Part shown: piece by piece, positions 17,721 to 25,643 of the stretch
Layout: each line of letters starts with the position of its first letter
How positions within the stretch are numbered: the first letter of the stretch is position 1
Assembly (NCBI RefSeq): GCF_042680605.1
Contig: NZ_JBHUEE010000011.1
Coordinates: forward strand, 62,001 to 126,000
Direction of reading: 5' to 3'
Length of the DNA stretch: 64,000 nucleotides
Source of the DNA: Allobogoriella deserti
GTDB taxonomy: Bacteria > Actinomycetota > Actinomycetes > Actinomycetales > Actinomycetaceae
Program-made: the position numbers and the translations under genes
Notes under the pieces: model-generated
Database searches by the model: none
Seen by the model: the letters and a program-made list of their open reading frames with translations, nothing else
What the model was told of the DNA's origin: nothing

Positions 17721-18350
17721 ATGCCCGAGGCCGCCTCGCCGTCAGGAGTCATCGCGATCGTCCGGTTGCGCCGGGAGCAGGCCGTGGACGAGATCGTCGA
17801 GGCGTTGCACGCCGGTGGCGTGCGGGCGATCGAGGTCACCATCGACTCTCCCGGTGCGCTGGACGCGGTGCGCCGGTGGCGCGAGCGCGACCAGGCGCTC
17901 GTCGGCGTCGGGACGGTGCGCACGGCCGATCAGGCTCGTGCGGCGATCGACGCCGGGGCACAGTTCCTCGTCACGCCGACGACCATGGCCCCGGTCCTGG
18001 ACGTCGCGGACCGCGCGGGGGTCCCGATCGCCGCCGGCGCGTTGACGCCGACCGAGATCGATACCGCCTGGCAGCACGGCGCCACCGCGGTGAAGGTGTT
18101 CCCGGTCGACACCGTGGGCGGTCCGGCCTACGTCCGCGCGGTGCGGGCTCCGTTGCCGGACGTGCCGCTGGTCCCCACCGGCGGGGTCGATGCCGACGCC
18201 GCACGCACCTATGCCGCCATGAACTGCACCGGCGTCGGGGTGGGCAGCGCACTGGTCGACGAGAGCACCGTCGCCTCCGGTGACTGGGCCGAGCTCCGAC
18301 GCCGCGCCGAGGCCCTGACCACCGCCTGGTCCGAGGGACAGGCCGGCTGA
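17721..18350 (+). CDS. KDPG/KHG-type aldolase (2-keto-3-deoxy-6-phosphogluconate aldolase family)
   Basis: A 209-aa class I aldolase that splits a 2-keto-3-deoxy sugar phosphate into pyruvate and an aldehyde phosphate. Family residues are visible: Arg15 in IAIVRLR, Glu38 in IEVT, GVGTV near 62, and the Schiff-base Lys125 in VKVFP. The conserved PTGGV lies near 151. The ATG has the RBS aaggag. One base separates it from the kinase gene, so the two form an operon. Typical length for the family. KDPG versus KDPGal specificity cannot be told. Confidence 0.9.
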   Translation: MPEAASPSGVIAIVRLRREQAVDEIVEALHAGGVRAIEVTIDSPGALDAVRRWRERDQALVGVGTVRTADQARAAIDAGAQFLVTPTTMAPVLDVADRAGVPIAAGALTPTEIDTAWQHGATAVKVFPVDTVGGPAYVRAVRAPLPDVPLVPTGGVDADAARTYAAMNCTGVGVGSALVDESTVASGDWAELRRRAEALTTAWSEGQAG

Positions 18351-18351
18351 G

Positions 18352-19338
18352 ATGGCGGAGACCACATGGCCGCCGCCCGCGCGCCGGCTCGGCGAGACGC
18401 TCGACGTCGTCGGGGTCGGCGAGGTGATGCTGCTCCTGCAGGCCACTCCCCCGCAGACGGTGGCCGACGCGACCTCGATGCTCGTGGACGTGGCCGGTGC
18501 GGAGTACAACATGTGTGCCGCCGTTGCCCGGCTCGGTGGCCGTGCGGGGCTGCTGAGCCGCCTGGGTGCGGATTCACCGGCGGAGCGGGTGCGTGCCGCC
18601 ATGGCGGCGCTCGACGTCGAGCAGTCCCTCACCGCGACCGATCCGAACCACCCGACCGGTCTGCTGCTTCGCGAGGTGCCGCCGGACGGTTCCCGGCGCG
18701 TGACCTACTACCGATCGGGTTCCGCGGCCTCGGCCATGAACGCGCACGACGCCGACCGCCTGTGGACCACGCCGCCACGCGCGGTCGTCCTGTCCGGGCT
18801 GACCGCCGCCGTCGGGCCGGGGCCGCGTGCCCTCGTCACCGCCGTCGCGCAGGGGGCTGCCGAGCACGGCACCGGTGTGGTGGTCGACGTCAATCTCCGC
18901 CGCGGCTTCGGTGATCTCGACGCCGTCGTCGAGACGCTCGCCGCCGTCCTGCCCTCCACCGACCTGCTCGTCCTCGGGGACGACGAGTCCCAGCCCGTGC
19001 TCGGCGCGACCGCCCCGGAGGCCGTCTTCGCCGCCGCGCACGACCGCGGCGTGGGCGAGGTGGTCCTCAAGGGCGGCGAACGCGGATGCTGGTACCAAGC
19101 CGAGGACGGCGCACCCCGCCACGTCCCGACGCGTGCCGTCGACGTCGTCGATCCGGTGGGGGCCGGCGATGCGTTTCTCGGCGGCTATCTGGCCGCCCGG
19201 CTGGCGGGCGCATCGCCTCGTGACGCGGCTGACCTCGGGTCCGAGCTCGCCGCTGGTGTCATCGGCGCGTTCGGGGACACCCGTGGGCTGCCGGCGCCGG
19301 AGCAGGCGCGCCGGATGCTCGACGACACGCTCGCGTGA
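18352..19338 (+). CDS. PfkB-family sugar kinase, probable 2-keto-3-deoxygluconate kinase
   Basis: A 328-aa ribokinase-fold kinase. The N-terminal GVGEVMLLL, the AGAEYNMCAAVARLGG sugar-binding segment and the C-terminal DPVGAGDAFLGGY (catalytic Asp273) are clear. Kinases of the KdgK group phosphorylate 2-keto-3-deoxygluconate for cleavage by the aldolase encoded just upstream. No dehydratase or isomerase making the substrate is seen in the window. Confidence 0.88.
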   Translation: MAETTWPPPARRLGETLDVVGVGEVMLLLQATPPQTVADATSMLVDVAGAEYNMCAAVARLGGRAGLLSRLGADSPAERVRAAMAALDVEQSLTATDPNHPTGLLLREVPPDGSRRVTYYRSGSAASAMNAHDADRLWTTPPRAVVLSGLTAAVGPGPRALVTAVAQGAAEHGTGVVVDVNLRRGFGDLDAVVETLAAVLPSTDLLVLGDDESQPVLGATAPEAVFAAAHDRGVGEVVLKGGERGCWYQAEDGAPRHVPTRAVDVVDPVGAGDAFLGGYLAARLAGASPRDAADLGSELAAGVIGAFGDTRGLPAPEQARRMLDDTLA

Positions 19339-19354
19339 CGGGCGGCCCGACGTG

Positions 19355-20089
19355 TCAGAGACGACCCTTCCTACTCACCGCGTCGACGATCTCGGTCGCG
19401 ACGGCGCGGAGCTTGATGTTGCGGTGCTGCGAGGCGTTGCGGAGGATCGCGAATGCCTCGTCCGCGCTGCACCGATTTTGGCCCATGATGATGCCCATCG
19501 CCTGGTCGATGATCGTGCGGGACTCGAGGGCCTTCTCGAGCTGAGCGTTCACCTCGGCGTGCTGGGTCAGCCGCAACACGAGCTTCAGCGCCCGGGACGC
19601 CTCCCCCGCGAAGCGCCGCGCAACCTCCTGCTCGGCGCGGCCGAAGGTTCTTGGACGGTCCGAATAAAGGTTGAGCGCCCCGACGGCGTGGTGGCCACCG
19701 TCCAACGGTAGCGACAGTGCTGACCGCAGACCGGAGGCCATGGCGTGGGAGCGGTACTCGCCGAACCGATCCTCGAGCGACAGGTCCTCGATGAGGATCG
19801 GTTCACCCGTCCGCGTCGTCGTGAGGCAGGGGCCGTTCTCATAACGGTATTGAATCTCGTCCCATCGTGCGCTGGCCGCGTCACTGCTGGCCGCCGTCGT
19901 GGCGTGGCCGTCGCGGATGAGGGTGACGCCGGCCGAGACGTCCGCGTCCATCACGTCCACGGCGATCTCGACCAGTTGCTGAAGGAAATCCTCCACGTCC
20001 TCAACCGAGAGCAGGAGGTCGTGAAGGCGGTCGAACGGCCGAGCACCGGAGTCACCGTCGAGCTGTAACGAGTGGCTCTGATCCGTCAT
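19355..20089 (-). CDS. GAF and ANTAR domain protein (RNA-binding antiterminator type)
   Basis: A 244-aa protein. Residues about 20-165 form a GAF sensor domain (GPCLTTTRTGEPILIEDL, then LRSALSLPL and GALNLYSDRP). The C-terminal ANTAR domain (about 180-235) has the usual IDQAMGIIMGQNRCSADEAF and binds paired RNA hairpins in known members. It is a common actinobacterial stress or antitermination regulator. The ATG at 20089 was chosen because the longer frame upstream lacks any GAF-like sequence. It is divergent from the STAS gene. Confidence 0.9.
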   Translation of the reverse strand: MTDQSHSLQLDGDSGARPFDRLHDLLLSVEDVEDFLQQLVEIAVDVMDADVSAGVTLIRDGHATTAASSDAASARWDEIQYRYENGPCLTTTRTGEPILIEDLSLEDRFGEYRSHAMASGLRSALSLPLDGGHHAVGALNLYSDRPRTFGRAEQEVARRFAGEASRALKLVLRLTQHAEVNAQLEKALESRTIIDQAMGIIMGQNRCSADEAFAILRNASQHRNIKLRAVATEIVDAVSRKGRL

Positions 20090-20294
20090 GAACAGCTGCG
20101 TCGCAATCCCGGGTAGCCCCGCGCTCTCGAGAACCGAAGGTGACGCACCGCTGGTAGCACGCTCGACCTGCCTCCGGCTGTTCGATCGTCGCACAGAGAT
20201 CGGACAACCGTCGCACTTTGGGACTCCTCCGCTACGGCCCTGCACGGTTTCCGGCGCTCGATGGCACACCGGCGAAGGATGCCAGGTCAGGAGT

Positions 20295-20324
20295 TTGCCC
20301 TTCGTCTCATGGCCTCGCTAATGT
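20295..20324 (+). promoter_or_regulatory. Possible promoter of the STAS gene
   Basis: TTGCCC at 20295-20300 and TAATGT at 20319-20324 are separated by 18 bp and lie 24 bp before the ATG at 20349. This is a plausible housekeeping-type promoter, by eye only. Confidence 0.35.
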
Positions 20325-20348
20325 CGGCCTTGGTTAGGACCATTAGCC

Positions 20349-20780
20349 ATGCGGCGGATCGTCGCCGCCCGGGGAGAGCTCTCTCCGGTGAGCGTTGACG
20401 AGTCGAGGCGCATGCACACTGGTCCGCCGTCTGGCAACTTCTGGTCCTCGCCGGGTGACACGGCTCGCCTCAGCGTGCGCCCACGGACGGGTCGTCCCGA
20501 CCATGTCGTCGTCGTTGGTGAACTGGACATGGCCGGCGCCCCGCTCCTCGAGGGGGCATTGCGGGCTGCGATCCATCGGGGGCATCGCGACGTCGTCGTC
20601 GACGCACGGCAGCTCACATTCTGCGACGCCGCCGGACTCCATGTCCTCATCGCGGCGACAGCCGAGCTACGCGCGTCTGGGGGGCAACTCACGGTCTACG
20701 GACCGTGTCAGGCTCTGCAGGCCCTGCTCGACGTCGTCGAGGACGCGACCATCGAGCTCGCCCCGGCGCCGCCGGACTGA
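20349..20780 (+). CDS. STAS-domain protein (anti-sigma factor antagonist-like)
   Basis: A 143-aa protein. The STAS fold spans about residues 38-137: DHVVVVGELDMAGAP, then VVVDARQLTFCDAAGLHVL. In classical SpoIIAA-type antagonists the loop reads D-S-S-G with a phosphorylatable Ser. Here it is Asp93-Ala94-Ala95-Gly96, so partner-switching by phosphorylation appears impossible at this site. The start is uncertain: ATG 20349 or GTG 20388 behind a ggggagag site. It stands next to the divergent GAF-ANTAR gene and is probably part of stress signalling. Confidence 0.8.
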   Translation: MRRIVAARGELSPVSVDESRRMHTGPPSGNFWSSPGDTARLSVRPRTGRPDHVVVVGELDMAGAPLLEGALRAAIHRGHRDVVVDARQLTFCDAAGLHVLIAATAELRASGGQLTVYGPCQALQALLDVVEDATIELAPAPPD

Positions 20781-20881
20781 GTCATATCACTCGGCGTTGG
20801 TGCCGGCGCCGTGGTGTGTCCACGTTCCGCTGGGTGGTAGACCGACGGGCCTCCGGAGCATGCCGCTTCTAGCATTCCCGC

Positions 20882-20956
20882 ATGTCGACGCCGACCCGTC
20901 CGCCGAGGCGCCACAGCCGTCACCCGGCAGGACCGTCCATCCTGCTCGCCGCATGA
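20882..20956 (+). CDS. Possible short leader peptide before the FAD oxidoreductase
   Basis: A 24-codon frame, rich in Pro, Arg and His, starts at ATG 20882. A TAGCAT box at 20870-20875 would place a transcription start at or near this ATG, making it leaderless. Its TGA overlaps the ATG of the oxidoreductase at 20953 (ATGA). Without this coupling the oxidoreductase ATG has no visible ribosome site. It could equally be chance. Confidence 0.3.
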   Translation: MSTPTRPPRRHSRHPAGPSILLAA

Positions 20957-22458
20957 ACGCAGCGCCGCCTCACGAGCCGGCACCGGAAAGCTACTTCGGC
21001 TCCGCCGGGAGTGATCTGTTCACCGCCGGCAAGGACCGTGACCAGCGACGCTCCCCCGCACCGTCCCGCTCCGCCGTCGCCACGATCACCGAGCCCGCCC
21101 GCGAGACGCCGGTGCACGAGGAGACCGACGTGCTCGTGGTCGGCGGCGGGCCCGCCGGGACGGCCGCCGCGATCGCGGCCCGGCGGCTAGGGCAGCGGGT
21201 GACACTGGTCGAGCGCTACGGCGATCTGGGCGGCCTGTCCGCCGGCGGGTTGGTGATCTGGATCGACCGGATGACCGATTGGGAAGGCGTCCCCGTCATC
21301 GCCGGCGTCGGCGTCGAGTTGCTCGACCGCCTGCCCGACGGCGCACTCGCCGGCCCAGGTCCGGACCTGTGGGGATCGAAGGACCCCGACCAGGTGGCGT
21401 ATTGGCGCGAGCGGCTCTCGGCGTTCCGGGAGACCGTGTGCCGCTCGCCCATGATCGACCCCGAATGGCTCAAGATCGTCTCGCACGAGACGGCCGTCGA
21501 CGCCGGAGTACGCGTACTGCTGCACTCGTGGGTGGTCGACACCATCACCGAGCCCGGCACGAGTGCCGACGGCGTCATTGCCGTCGACGACGGCCCCGGG
21601 GTCGTCCGCGGCGTGATCTTCGAGAGCAAGCAGGGCCGCCGGGCGATTCTGGCCAGGGTGGTGGTCGACACCACCGGCGACCTCGACGTGGTCGCCCGGG
21701 CAGGCGGCGCCTTCGTCACCGACGCTCGGTCCGACGGTGCCGGCGGCAACGTCCAGCAGTGCGTGAACACCGCCTTCACCTGGAGCGGGGTGGACATGCG
21801 GCGCTGGCTGGACTTCAAACGGCGCGATCCTGAGGGCCACCGCGACCTCATGGCCCGTGGCCGTGACCAGCTCGGCTTCGTCGACACTCCGCACGTGGGC
21901 TGGCGCGACGACGTCGTGGTCTTCATGGGCCCGCGCCTGGCCGGTTACAGCGGCCTCGACGTCGAGGACCTCAGCGTCGTCGAGCTCGAGTCCCGGCGTC
22001 GGATGGTCGCGCACCTGGACTTCTTCCGCCGGTACGCACCCGGCTTCGAGCAGGCGTGGATCATGCTCGCGGCGCCGCAGATCGGTGTACGGATGACCCG
22101 GCGGCTGGCCGGACTGCACCCGCTCGCCACCGAGGAGTGGCGAGCCGGCATGCGTCATCCGGATGAGGTGGGTGTCTCGCCGTCGCCGTCACAGAAGTAC
22201 GCGACGATCTCGGTGCCGTACGGCGCCCTGGTGCCCACACAGCTCGACGGTGTGCTGGTCGGCGGGCGGCACGTGGCCAGCGACGCCCCAACGCAGGCGT
22301 TCATGCGGGAGATCCCGCAGTGCTGGATGACCGGGCAGGCCGCCGGCACCGCCGCGGCGCTTGCGGCGGCGACCGGGGTCGAGCCCAGGGACGTCGACGT
22401 CACCGATCTGCGTGCGGAGCTCGGGCGGCAGGGGGTGTATCTGCACGAGGTGCCGTAG
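20953..22458 (+). CDS. FAD-dependent oxidoreductase (FAD_oxidored family)
   Basis: A 501-aa flavoprotein. After a poorly conserved N-terminus of about 55 residues comes the dinucleotide-binding motif VVGGGPAGTAAAIAARRLG, then the Glu that binds the FAD ribose and GGLSAGGLVIWIDR. A C-terminal VGGRHVASDAPTQAFMREI followed by GTAAALAA closes the FAD site. Members oxidise or reduce varied small molecules, and no substrate can be named. The start is uncertain: ATG 20953 is chosen from the ATGA overlap with a short upstream frame, and an in-frame ATG at 20860 is the alternative. No clear operon partner is present. Confidence 0.85.
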   Translation: MNAAPPHEPAPESYFGSAGSDLFTAGKDRDQRRSPAPSRSAVATITEPARETPVHEETDVLVVGGGPAGTAAAIAARRLGQRVTLVERYGDLGGLSAGGLVIWIDRMTDWEGVPVIAGVGVELLDRLPDGALAGPGPDLWGSKDPDQVAYWRERLSAFRETVCRSPMIDPEWLKIVSHETAVDAGVRVLLHSWVVDTITEPGTSADGVIAVDDGPGVVRGVIFESKQGRRAILARVVVDTTGDLDVVARAGGAFVTDARSDGAGGNVQQCVNTAFTWSGVDMRRWLDFKRRDPEGHRDLMARGRDQLGFVDTPHVGWRDDVVVFMGPRLAGYSGLDVEDLSVVELESRRRMVAHLDFFRRYAPGFEQAWIMLAAPQIGVRMTRRLAGLHPLATEEWRAGMRHPDEVGVSPSPSQKYATISVPYGALVPTQLDGVLVGGRHVASDAPTQAFMREIPQCWMTGQAAGTAAALAAATGVEPRDVDVTDLRAELGRQGVYLHEVP

Positions 22459-22462
22459 GTCG

Positions 22463-22478
22463 GGACGTCGTGACGTCC
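22463..22478. terminator. Short perfect dyad after the FAD oxidoreductase
   Basis: ggacgtc and gacgtcc are separated by 2 bases, 4 bp after the stop codon and before the convergent toxin gene. It may be a weak terminator for this convergent pair. The stem is short and no T-run follows. Confidence 0.35.
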
Positions 22479-22528
22479 GGCAGCCGCGGCGTGTGCGGCA
22501 CGCGGGCCTCACCGAGGACAGCGGTCCG

Positions 22529-22912
22529 TCAGGTGCGGCAGGCGATTCCCAACGCTTCGGCCGACTGCCGGAGACGGTGATCGAACGTGAACAGCTCAGT
22601 GCGCAGATGCGCGGCGGCGACCATGGCGCACACGTCGGGGATCTTCTGACGCGACGCGTACCGGAACCGCCCGACGAGCAGTGCCTCGTCCTCCACGGGG
22701 AGGTCGGCCAGGGCGATCCCGCCCGCGACGACGTCGTCCCAGGCGCCGGCTTGCTCAGCGTCCGAATAGCCGGCGAGGAACTCCCCCGCGTTTACGGGAT
22801 GGACCCGGACCGGCGTCTCCGGATCGAGGCCGGCCAGGACGTCGATCGCCACTCGATGGTGGATGTGGCCTGCATCGGCGAGGGCGATCAGGATGTTCGC
22901 GTCGATAACCAC
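22529..22912 (-). CDS. VapC-type toxin, PIN-domain ribonuclease
   Basis: A 127-aa PIN-domain protein. The four acidic residues expected of a Mg-dependent RNase are Asp4 (MVIDANIL), Glu44 (NAGEFL), Asp93 (KIPDVCAM) and Asp111 (FTFDHRL). In type II toxin-antitoxin systems such proteins cleave RNA, often tRNA or rRNA, until bound by the antitoxin. The GTG start lies 2 bp after the antitoxin stop, so expression is coupled. Typical length for the family. Confidence 0.88.
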   Translation of the reverse strand: MVIDANILIALADAGHIHHRVAIDVLAGLDPETPVRVHPVNAGEFLAGYSDAEQAGAWDDVVAGGIALADLPVEDEALLVGRFRYASRQKIPDVCAMVAAAHLRTELFTFDHRLRQSAEALGIACRT

Positions 22913-22914
22913 GG

Positions 22915-23184
22915 TCAGTCCTCGGCCGCGCGGATCTCGGCGAGATGCCGCTCAGCGGGCGGTCCCGGCCAGGGGTGGCGCTCAGCAATGGACTCGAGGT
23001 TTCGACGACGGCGCGCCCGGACCTGCGCCCGTGTCTCGCTCAGGTGAGTGACGCCTTCGCTCATGAGGTTCCGCATGAGCCGGGTCGGTGATGTCTCGTC
23101 GGGCCAGGCAGCACGCGCCACGTCGAGGTAGGCCTGCAACTCGTCGTCCTCGGTGACGGAGTGACGCTTCAGGTTGGTGGGCAT
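22915..23184 (-). CDS. VapB-like antitoxin
   Basis: An 89-aa, strongly charged protein directly upstream of the PIN-domain toxin. The N-terminus MPTNLKRHSVTEDDELQAYL could form a DNA-binding segment, though no clear ribbon-helix-helix or AbrB fold can be assigned by eye. The Arg-rich C-terminal half (QVRARRRRNLES) probably wraps the toxin. A -10 box and a dyad lie immediately upstream, which fits autoregulation. The assignment rests mainly on size, order and spacing. Confidence 0.75.
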   Translation of the reverse strand: MPTNLKRHSVTEDDELQAYLDVARAAWPDETSPTRLMRNLMSEGVTHLSETRAQVRARRRRNLESIAERHPWPGPPAERHLAEIRAAED

Positions 23185-23190
23185 AGGAAC

Positions 23191-23224
23191 ATGATACGTC
23201 GAGTGCTGTACCAGGTGCAGCACT
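23191..23224 (-). promoter_or_regulatory. Leaderless promoter and dyad of the toxin-antitoxin operon
   Basis: On the minus strand, TATCAT (23191-23196) lies 6 bases before the ATG at 23184, so transcription should begin at or next to the start codon. A perfect 7-bp inverted repeat, agtgctg (23202-23208) and cagcact (23218-23224), covers the -35 area. This is the expected place for VapB/VapBC autorepression. Confidence 0.6.
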
Positions 23225-23321
23225 GGCGGCGGCGCCGTGCACGGGCTGTGCCCGTAGAGCCGCACCCGAGCCAATTTCGCGGCCTAGCACCTCTCGATGT
23301 GCCCGAGCGCGGGCCCAAACC

Positions 23322-24761
23322 TCAGTGCAGGCCCCGCTGCTGCGACAACCCGCGGTCGGCTGTCCGCTCGGGGTGCCGTGGTGGCAGACCCACCAGGGCG
23401 CCGTCACGGATCCACTCCTCGTCGTTGCCGTAGGCACGGTCGACGATGACGCGCTGCAGCCGCTCGACGACGTCCGCGTGCTCGGGCGAACCGGCCAGGT
23501 CGTGTTCGTCGAGCGGGTCGGACTCCACGTCGAACAGCTGGGTGATGTTCCCCATCGGGTAGTAGACGAGCTTGTAGCGGCCGTCATGGGCCATCCTCGT
23601 CGCCTCGTCCCGTTCCCCGAACTCGCCGTGCAGCACCCCACGGGGTGGCCCGAGCATCGACCGGCCTTCCACGGTCTCCGGAACAGGGAGGCCGGCCATG
23701 TCGAGGAGTGTCGGCATGACGTCCTGGAGGCCGATGAGACGGTCGTCGACCACGCCTTCGCCGACGCGCGCGTCCCCCGTCGGGCCGACGAGAAGCATCG
23801 GGACGTTGGCGGACTTCTCGTAGAAGACCCTTTTCGCCCACAGGCCGTGGTCGCCGAGCATGTCGCCGTGATCGGAGGTGAACATGATGACGGTGTCGTC
23901 GAGCAGGCCCTGTTCGCGCAAGGTGCCGATCACCACGCGCAGCTGGTGGTCGACGTAGGTGCACTGCGCGTAGAAGGCTCTCTTCGCGGCCTGGAGCTCG
24001 TGGTCGCGGAAACCCTCCGGGGCGTCGGCATGACGTCGATTGTGCAGTTGCACCGGCAGTGCGGCGGGATCGGTTGCCCAGTTCCCGACGGTGGGCGGGT
24101 CCATCTCGATCCCGTCGTACATCTCGAGGTACTCGCGCGGGGGGGTCAGCGGCGGGTGTGGTGCCGTGTACGAGAGGTACCAGAACGCGGGGCGGGTGGG
24201 ATCACGGCGGGTGATGACCTCGGCCATCTGCCGGGTCGCCCAGTGCGTGACGTGAAGGCGTTCGGGCAGGTGCCAGGGCCGCTGGACGTACTGGTTGTTG
24301 CTCATGCCGTGGGTGTACGCCTGCCCCGCGTACCCCTCGGCGGCGAGGTGGCGTTCGTAGTCGTCAGCCACTCCCCACTGAGCGCGCCCCTCCTCGCTGA
24401 GGATGACGTCGTCAAATCCAATCCGTGCGCGTTGGGGGAAGACGTGCAGTTTCCCCACGGCGGTCGCCTGGTAGCCGTGGTCCCGGAAGGTCTGCGCGAG
24501 CGTGGGCAGCTCGGGCATGGGCAGGTCCTGCTGGAAGATGCGGTCCCCGTGCGTGCGAGGCGCGGTGCCGGTCATGATCGTCCGCCGGGCCGGGACGCAC
24601 ACCGGGGACTCGCTGTAGGCCCGGCAGTACCGCGTTCCCGCGCGCGCGAGCTGATCGAGGGTCGGCGTCTGGACAACCGGGTGGCCGGCGGCCCCCAGCA
24701 ACTGCCCGAACCAGTGATCCACGGTGATCAGCAGCACGTTCGGTCGGTTCGATGGCGTCAT
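23322..24761 (-). CDS. Cytoplasmic sulfatase (formylglycine type)
   Basis: A 479-aa sulfatase. NVLLITVDHWFGQLLG forms the first part of the metal site, CVPARRTIMTG carries Cys55 for conversion to formylglycine, and GKLHVFPQ and MFTSDHGDMLGDHGLWAK complete the active site. The TVDHW/GDHGLWAK pattern differs from the other sulfatases in the window, so it probably has another specificity. No signal peptide. Divergent from a GntR regulator that probably controls it. No maturation enzyme is encoded nearby. Confidence 0.93.
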   Translation of the reverse strand: MTPSNRPNVLLITVDHWFGQLLGAAGHPVVQTPTLDQLARAGTRYCRAYSESPVCVPARRTIMTGTAPRTHGDRIFQQDLPMPELPTLAQTFRDHGYQATAVGKLHVFPQRARIGFDDVILSEEGRAQWGVADDYERHLAAEGYAGQAYTHGMSNNQYVQRPWHLPERLHVTHWATRQMAEVITRRDPTRPAFWYLSYTAPHPPLTPPREYLEMYDGIEMDPPTVGNWATDPAALPVQLHNRRHADAPEGFRDHELQAAKRAFYAQCTYVDHQLRVVIGTLREQGLLDDTVIMFTSDHGDMLGDHGLWAKRVFYEKSANVPMLLVGPTGDARVGEGVVDDRLIGLQDVMPTLLDMAGLPVPETVEGRSMLGPPRGVLHGEFGERDEATRMAHDGRYKLVYYPMGNITQLFDVESDPLDEHDLAGSPEHADVVERLQRVIVDRAYGNDEEWIRDGALVGLPPRHPERTADRGLSQQRGLH

Positions 24762-24821
24762 CGCGTCTCTCTCGTTCGTCAGGGACTGCCTCAGGATCGG
24801 TGTAGGTCCGATCTATCTAGT

Positions 24822-24834
24822 CAATCGTACAATC
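24822..24834. promoter_or_regulatory. Direct repeat and -10 box between sulfatase and GntR gene
   Basis: caatc occurs twice with a gta spacer (24822-24826 and 24830-24834), overlapping a good TACAAT -10 box (24828-24833) on the plus strand. It lies in the only gap between the divergent sulfatase and GntR genes and could be their shared control site. The -10 would also allow the regulator to start at ATG 24837 or 24843 as a nearly leaderless product. Confidence 0.4.
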
Positions 24835-24920
24835 TAATGGTCATGTCGTTCGCCGCCCGACTCACCGCCGGATGGCGAGGCGAACGGCGACCGCTCGTCT
24901 ACGCTCCGGATTCGAGGACT

Positions 24921-25631
24921 ATGTCGACGCCTGAACCGAACGCCGCAACGCCGCTCCGTCACGTCCACGTCCTGAACGGGCTGGGCGCGGACATCGTCGC
25001 CGGACGCCTGGAACCGGGCACGTCGGTCACGCTCGACCAGCTGCAGGACCGGTACGGTGCTTCCCGCGGACTCGTCCGGGAGTGCATGCGCATCCTCGAA
25101 GGGCTCGGCATGCTCCGTTCCCAACGGCGCACCGGGATCGAGATCCGGCCGCCGGAGTCGTGGAACGCCTACGACCCGATGATCATCCGGTGGCGCCTGG
25201 AGGGACCGGACCGCGAGGAGCAGCTCCAGGTCCTCACGGAGCTGCGCCTCGGCCTGGAACCGGTCGCCTCCCGGTTGGCCGCGCTTCGGGCCGCGGAGGA
25301 CGAACGCGACGAGCTGCGCGAGGTCATGGCGATGCTCCGCGCCAACGGCGAGGCGGGCCGCCAATCGCGCCATCTCGACGCCGACCTCCGGTTCCACGCC
25401 GTGATCATGACGGCGTCGCACAACCCGATGTACACCGCGATGGTCCCGGTGGTCCGGGAGGTGCTCCAGGCGCGCCGCAGGCATGAGGAGATCGATCGAC
25501 CGCACGTCCTCGCTGCGCTGGACCGCCATGAGAGGGTCGCCCGCGCCGTCCTCGCAGGAGACGAACAGGAGGCCGAACTCGCCATGCACGACCTCCTGGC
25601 CGAGGTGCGGCAGACCCTGTCGGCGGACTAG
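24921..25631 (+). CDS. FadR-subfamily GntR transcriptional regulator
   Basis: A 236-aa regulator. The winged helix spans about residues 14-70 (LDQLQDRYGASRGLVRECMR), followed by an FCD domain with LRLGLEPVASRLAA, DLRFHAVIMTASHN and DRHERVARAVLAGDEQEA, residues usual for metal and ligand binding. The start at ATG 24921 gives normal family length. In-frame ATGs at 24837 and 24843, close to a -10 box, would add 26-28 residues. Divergent from the sulfatase at 23322 and convergent with tctA. It may control the sulfatase. Confidence 0.88.
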   Translation: MSTPEPNAATPLRHVHVLNGLGADIVAGRLEPGTSVTLDQLQDRYGASRGLVRECMRILEGLGMLRSQRRTGIEIRPPESWNAYDPMIIRWRLEGPDREEQLQVLTELRLGLEPVASRLAALRAAEDERDELREVMAMLRANGEAGRQSRHLDADLRFHAVIMTASHNPMYTAMVPVVREVLQARRRHEEIDRPHVLAALDRHERVARAVLAGDEQEAELAMHDLLAEVRQTLSAD

Positions 25632-25643
25632 CTCTGCGCCGCC

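Noticed and set aside
22463..22478. Perfect dyad considered as a regulator operator
   Set aside because: It lies between two convergent genes and downstream of both, so a weak terminator is more likely than an operator.
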